Shown here in pieces: positions 6,676-7,748 of a stretch of 7,748 nucleotides of DNA. Position 1 is the first letter of the stretch. Each line of letters starts with the position of its first letter. Made by a program: the position numbers and the translations under genes. Source of the DNA: Flavipsychrobacter stenotrophus (GTDB lineage: Bacteria; Bacteroidota; Bacteroidia; Chitinophagales; Chitinophagaceae); the NCBI GenBank assembly GCA_947372365.1, contig CANBTK010000069.1, positions 1 to 7,748 on the forward strand. Direction: 5' to 3'. The notes beneath the pieces are model-generated. The model was not told the origin of the DNA. It did not search any database and saw only the letters and a program-made list of their open reading frames with translations.

Positions 6676-6720
6676 GTGCGTTAGCATTAAAATTATGCGG
6701 GCGCACCTGTTGTTTGTGCG
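6676..6720 (+). repeat. Hairpin with two alternative pairing partners (GTGCG / CGCAC / GTGCG)
   Basis: GTGCGTTAGCAT (6676-6687) can pair with ATGCGGGCGCAC (6695-6706) around a 7-base loop; as RNA this gives nine Watson-Crick pairs, two G-U pairs and one A-G mismatch. The 8-mer TTTGTGCG occurs at 6673-6680 and again at 6713-6720, so CGCAC (6702-6706) can instead pair with the second GTGCG (6716-6720) around a 9-base loop. The two pairings exclude each other, as in attenuator-type switches. Structure is inferred by eye only. Confidence 0.45.
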
Positions 6721-6774
6721 AGGGGGCAACTCTCAGCCGTTACAATAATCCATAATGTTAAATAAGGTTAAACC

Positions 6775-6807
6775 ATTGGATGAATAATTATTTGCTTGTT
6801 ACATTTG
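6775..6807 (+). promoter_or_regulatory. Candidate Bacteroidota promoter of the histidine kinase gene
   Basis: TACATTTG (6800-6807) is an exact match to the Bacteroidota -7 consensus TAnnTTTG. ATTG at 6775-6778 is a three-of-four match to the -33 TTTG, 21 bases upstream. The -7 box ends only 10 bases before the first possible start codon at 6818, so the predicted mRNA leader is just a few bases long. Confidence 0.55.
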
Positions 6808-6817
6808 TTTTAATATT

Positions 6818-7748
6818 ATGATGGGCATAAAAAAAATAAACCTGAAGTACCTGAAAGCGCTTATGATGATAAGCCAGGTTTTGCTGATGCTTTTTACGGC
6901 GCAATGGCTGTACACACAGTACGGTAGCCAGCGCGAGGACCTGAAAAAGAACCTTACCAAAATATTCACCGATGTTCAGCACCAGATATCTGACTCTATC
7001 CTGCTTACGCAGGTAATAGACCCGGTTACGGTAGCCGGGCAGCCCTATGCTGCCGAAAAGCGCATAGCCGAAAACACGAAACCTGTGTCCCTGTCGCCCA
7101 AGGGCCTGTACACCGTGCTTACCCACAGCAGCAACATATCTAGCAGCCGCGAAAAAGAGTTGTTTACTATTGATACGATTGCCTTTAACGAACTGTTCTG
7201 CAACCAGATGAAGCACAATGGCTGGAATTTCAATTCGCAGTGGATTAACAACAACGACAGCAACAAAGACGGCAAGAACATCTTCATAAAAAGCGACTTC
7301 TTTACACAAGAAAACGGTATAGTGGTTAAAAACTACAGTGCCTACCTGTGGTGGATGCTGCTGCCACAGTTATTCTTCGTCTTTATCCTGCTTTCAGTAA
7401 CAGGCTTTGCGTTCCTTACTACTTACAGGGGGCTGAAATCGCAAATGAAGCTCAGCCAGCTTAAAGACGACTTCATCAGCAATATGTCGCACGAGCTTAA
7501 AACACCTATTTCTACTGTTAAACTGGCGCTTGAAGCACTCGGCAATTACAATGTTATAGACAACCCGCAGCAAAACAGGGCTTACCTCGGCATGGCTACC
7601 AACGAAATGGACCGCCTGGAACTGCTGGCCACCCGGGTGCTCAATACCTCGCTGCTGGAAACAGGCAAAATGTCGCTGCAGCGTGAGCAATATGACTTAC
7701 AGAAACTGGTACAGGAAGTGCTGCAAACCATGCAGGTAAGGTTTGAGC
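6818..7748 (+). CDS. Membrane sensor histidine kinase, N-terminal 310 residues (gene continues off the right edge)
   Basis: The frame opens at tandem ATGs (6818 and 6821) and runs to the window end. A first membrane helix (about residues 12-33) and a second (about 177-202, YLWWMLLPQLFFVFILLSVT with following residues) enclose a periplasmic sensor region of roughly 140 residues that matches no sensor domain I know. A short linker (LKSQMKLSQLKDD) leads into the HisKA dimerization/phosphoacceptor domain, with the H-box FISNMSHELKTPISTVKLAL (219-238) and His225 as the expected phosphorylation site. The second dimerization helix follows (about 255-285, YLGMATNEMDRLELL through LETGKMSL). The ATP-binding HATPase_c domain (N, G1 and G2 boxes) must lie beyond the window. 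The two-helix topology with a periplasmic loop and no HAMP domain resembles Bacteroidota kinases such as RprX. The cognate response regulator is not in view, probably downstream. The frame was followed by direct translation; it is uninterrupted. The signal sensed is unknown. Confidence 0.95.
   Translation, partial: MMGIKKINLKYLKALMMISQVLLMLFTAQWLYTQYGSQREDLKKNLTKIFTDVQHQISDSILLTQVIDPVTVAGQPYAAEKRIAENTKPVSLSPKGLYTVLTHSSNISSSREKELFTIDTIAFNELFCNQMKHNGWNFNSQWINNNDSNKDGKNIFIKSDFFTQENGIVVKNYSAYLWWMLLPQLFFVFILLSVTGFAFLTTYRGLKSQMKLSQLKDDFISNMSHELKTPISTVKLALEALGNYNVIDNPQQNRAYLGMATNEMDRLELLATRVLNTSLLETGKMSLQREQYDLQKLVQEVLQTMQVRFE

Larger units (their letters stand above)
6536..6817. other. Structured intergenic region before the histidine kinase
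   Basis: The 282 bp between the T9SS cargo gene and the kinase have a GC-rich, hairpin-dense middle (6578-6740) between AT-rich flanks. Three successive imperfect stem-loops can be drawn on the plus strand (6578-6599, 6621-6655, 6676-6706). The kinase promoter candidate sits at the right end. The hairpin part could be the 3' UTR of the upstream mRNA, a small RNA or an mRNA leader. I recognise no known riboswitch class. Confidence 0.5.

Noticed and set aside
6788..7309. A 173-codon minus-strand open frame opposite the histidine kinase
   Set aside because: It is antisense to a clear kinase with an intact H-box, and its translation has no recognisable domain.

Overview
The window looks like chromosomal DNA from a member of the Bacteroidota, possibly a Chitinophagia or Sphingobacteriia relative (the class is a guess). 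Three signs support the phylum. One large secreted protein ends in the gliding-motility-associated (CHU_C / type B) sorting domain of the type IX secretion system (T9SS), which is confined to this phylum. No clear Shine-Dalgarno sequences precede the genes. TAnnTTTG-type promoter boxes can be found upstream of at least one gene. There are no rRNA or tRNA genes, insertion sequences, CRISPR arrays or phage genes.

Layout. The left edge holds the 5' part of a minus-strand conserved hypothetical gene (1-276). A compact minus-strand pair follows: a DUF1348/NTF2-like protein (1094-1507), then 7 bases later a pyridoxamine-5'-phosphate-oxidase-like flavin-binding protein (454-1086). Divergent from the pair is a 55-residue single-pass membrane protein on the plus strand (1670-1837). 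It converges on rmuC (1961-3601, minus), and a perfect 14-bp hairpin (1905-1938) between them can terminate both. Divergent from rmuC is the 887-residue T9SS cargo protein (3872-6535, plus). A 282-bp intergenic region with several predicted hairpins (6536-6817) then leads to a sensor histidine kinase (from 6818) that runs off the right edge just after its dimerization/phosphoacceptor domain.

How the genes relate. Apart from the likely two-gene operon, these look like independent units: housekeeping DNA maintenance (RmuC), a surface or secreted multidomain protein, a signalling kinase and small conserved proteins. Nothing points to a defence island or a biosynthetic cluster. The items most worth a second look are the 55-residue protein, which carries a short DI.(x)HDTYF motif resembling a segment of haem-copper oxidase subunit I; the structured intergenic region before the kinase, where one segment can pair with either of two copies of the same sequence; the uncharacterised N-terminal half of the T9SS cargo protein; and a perfect 14-bp inverted repeat inside the flavoprotein gene.
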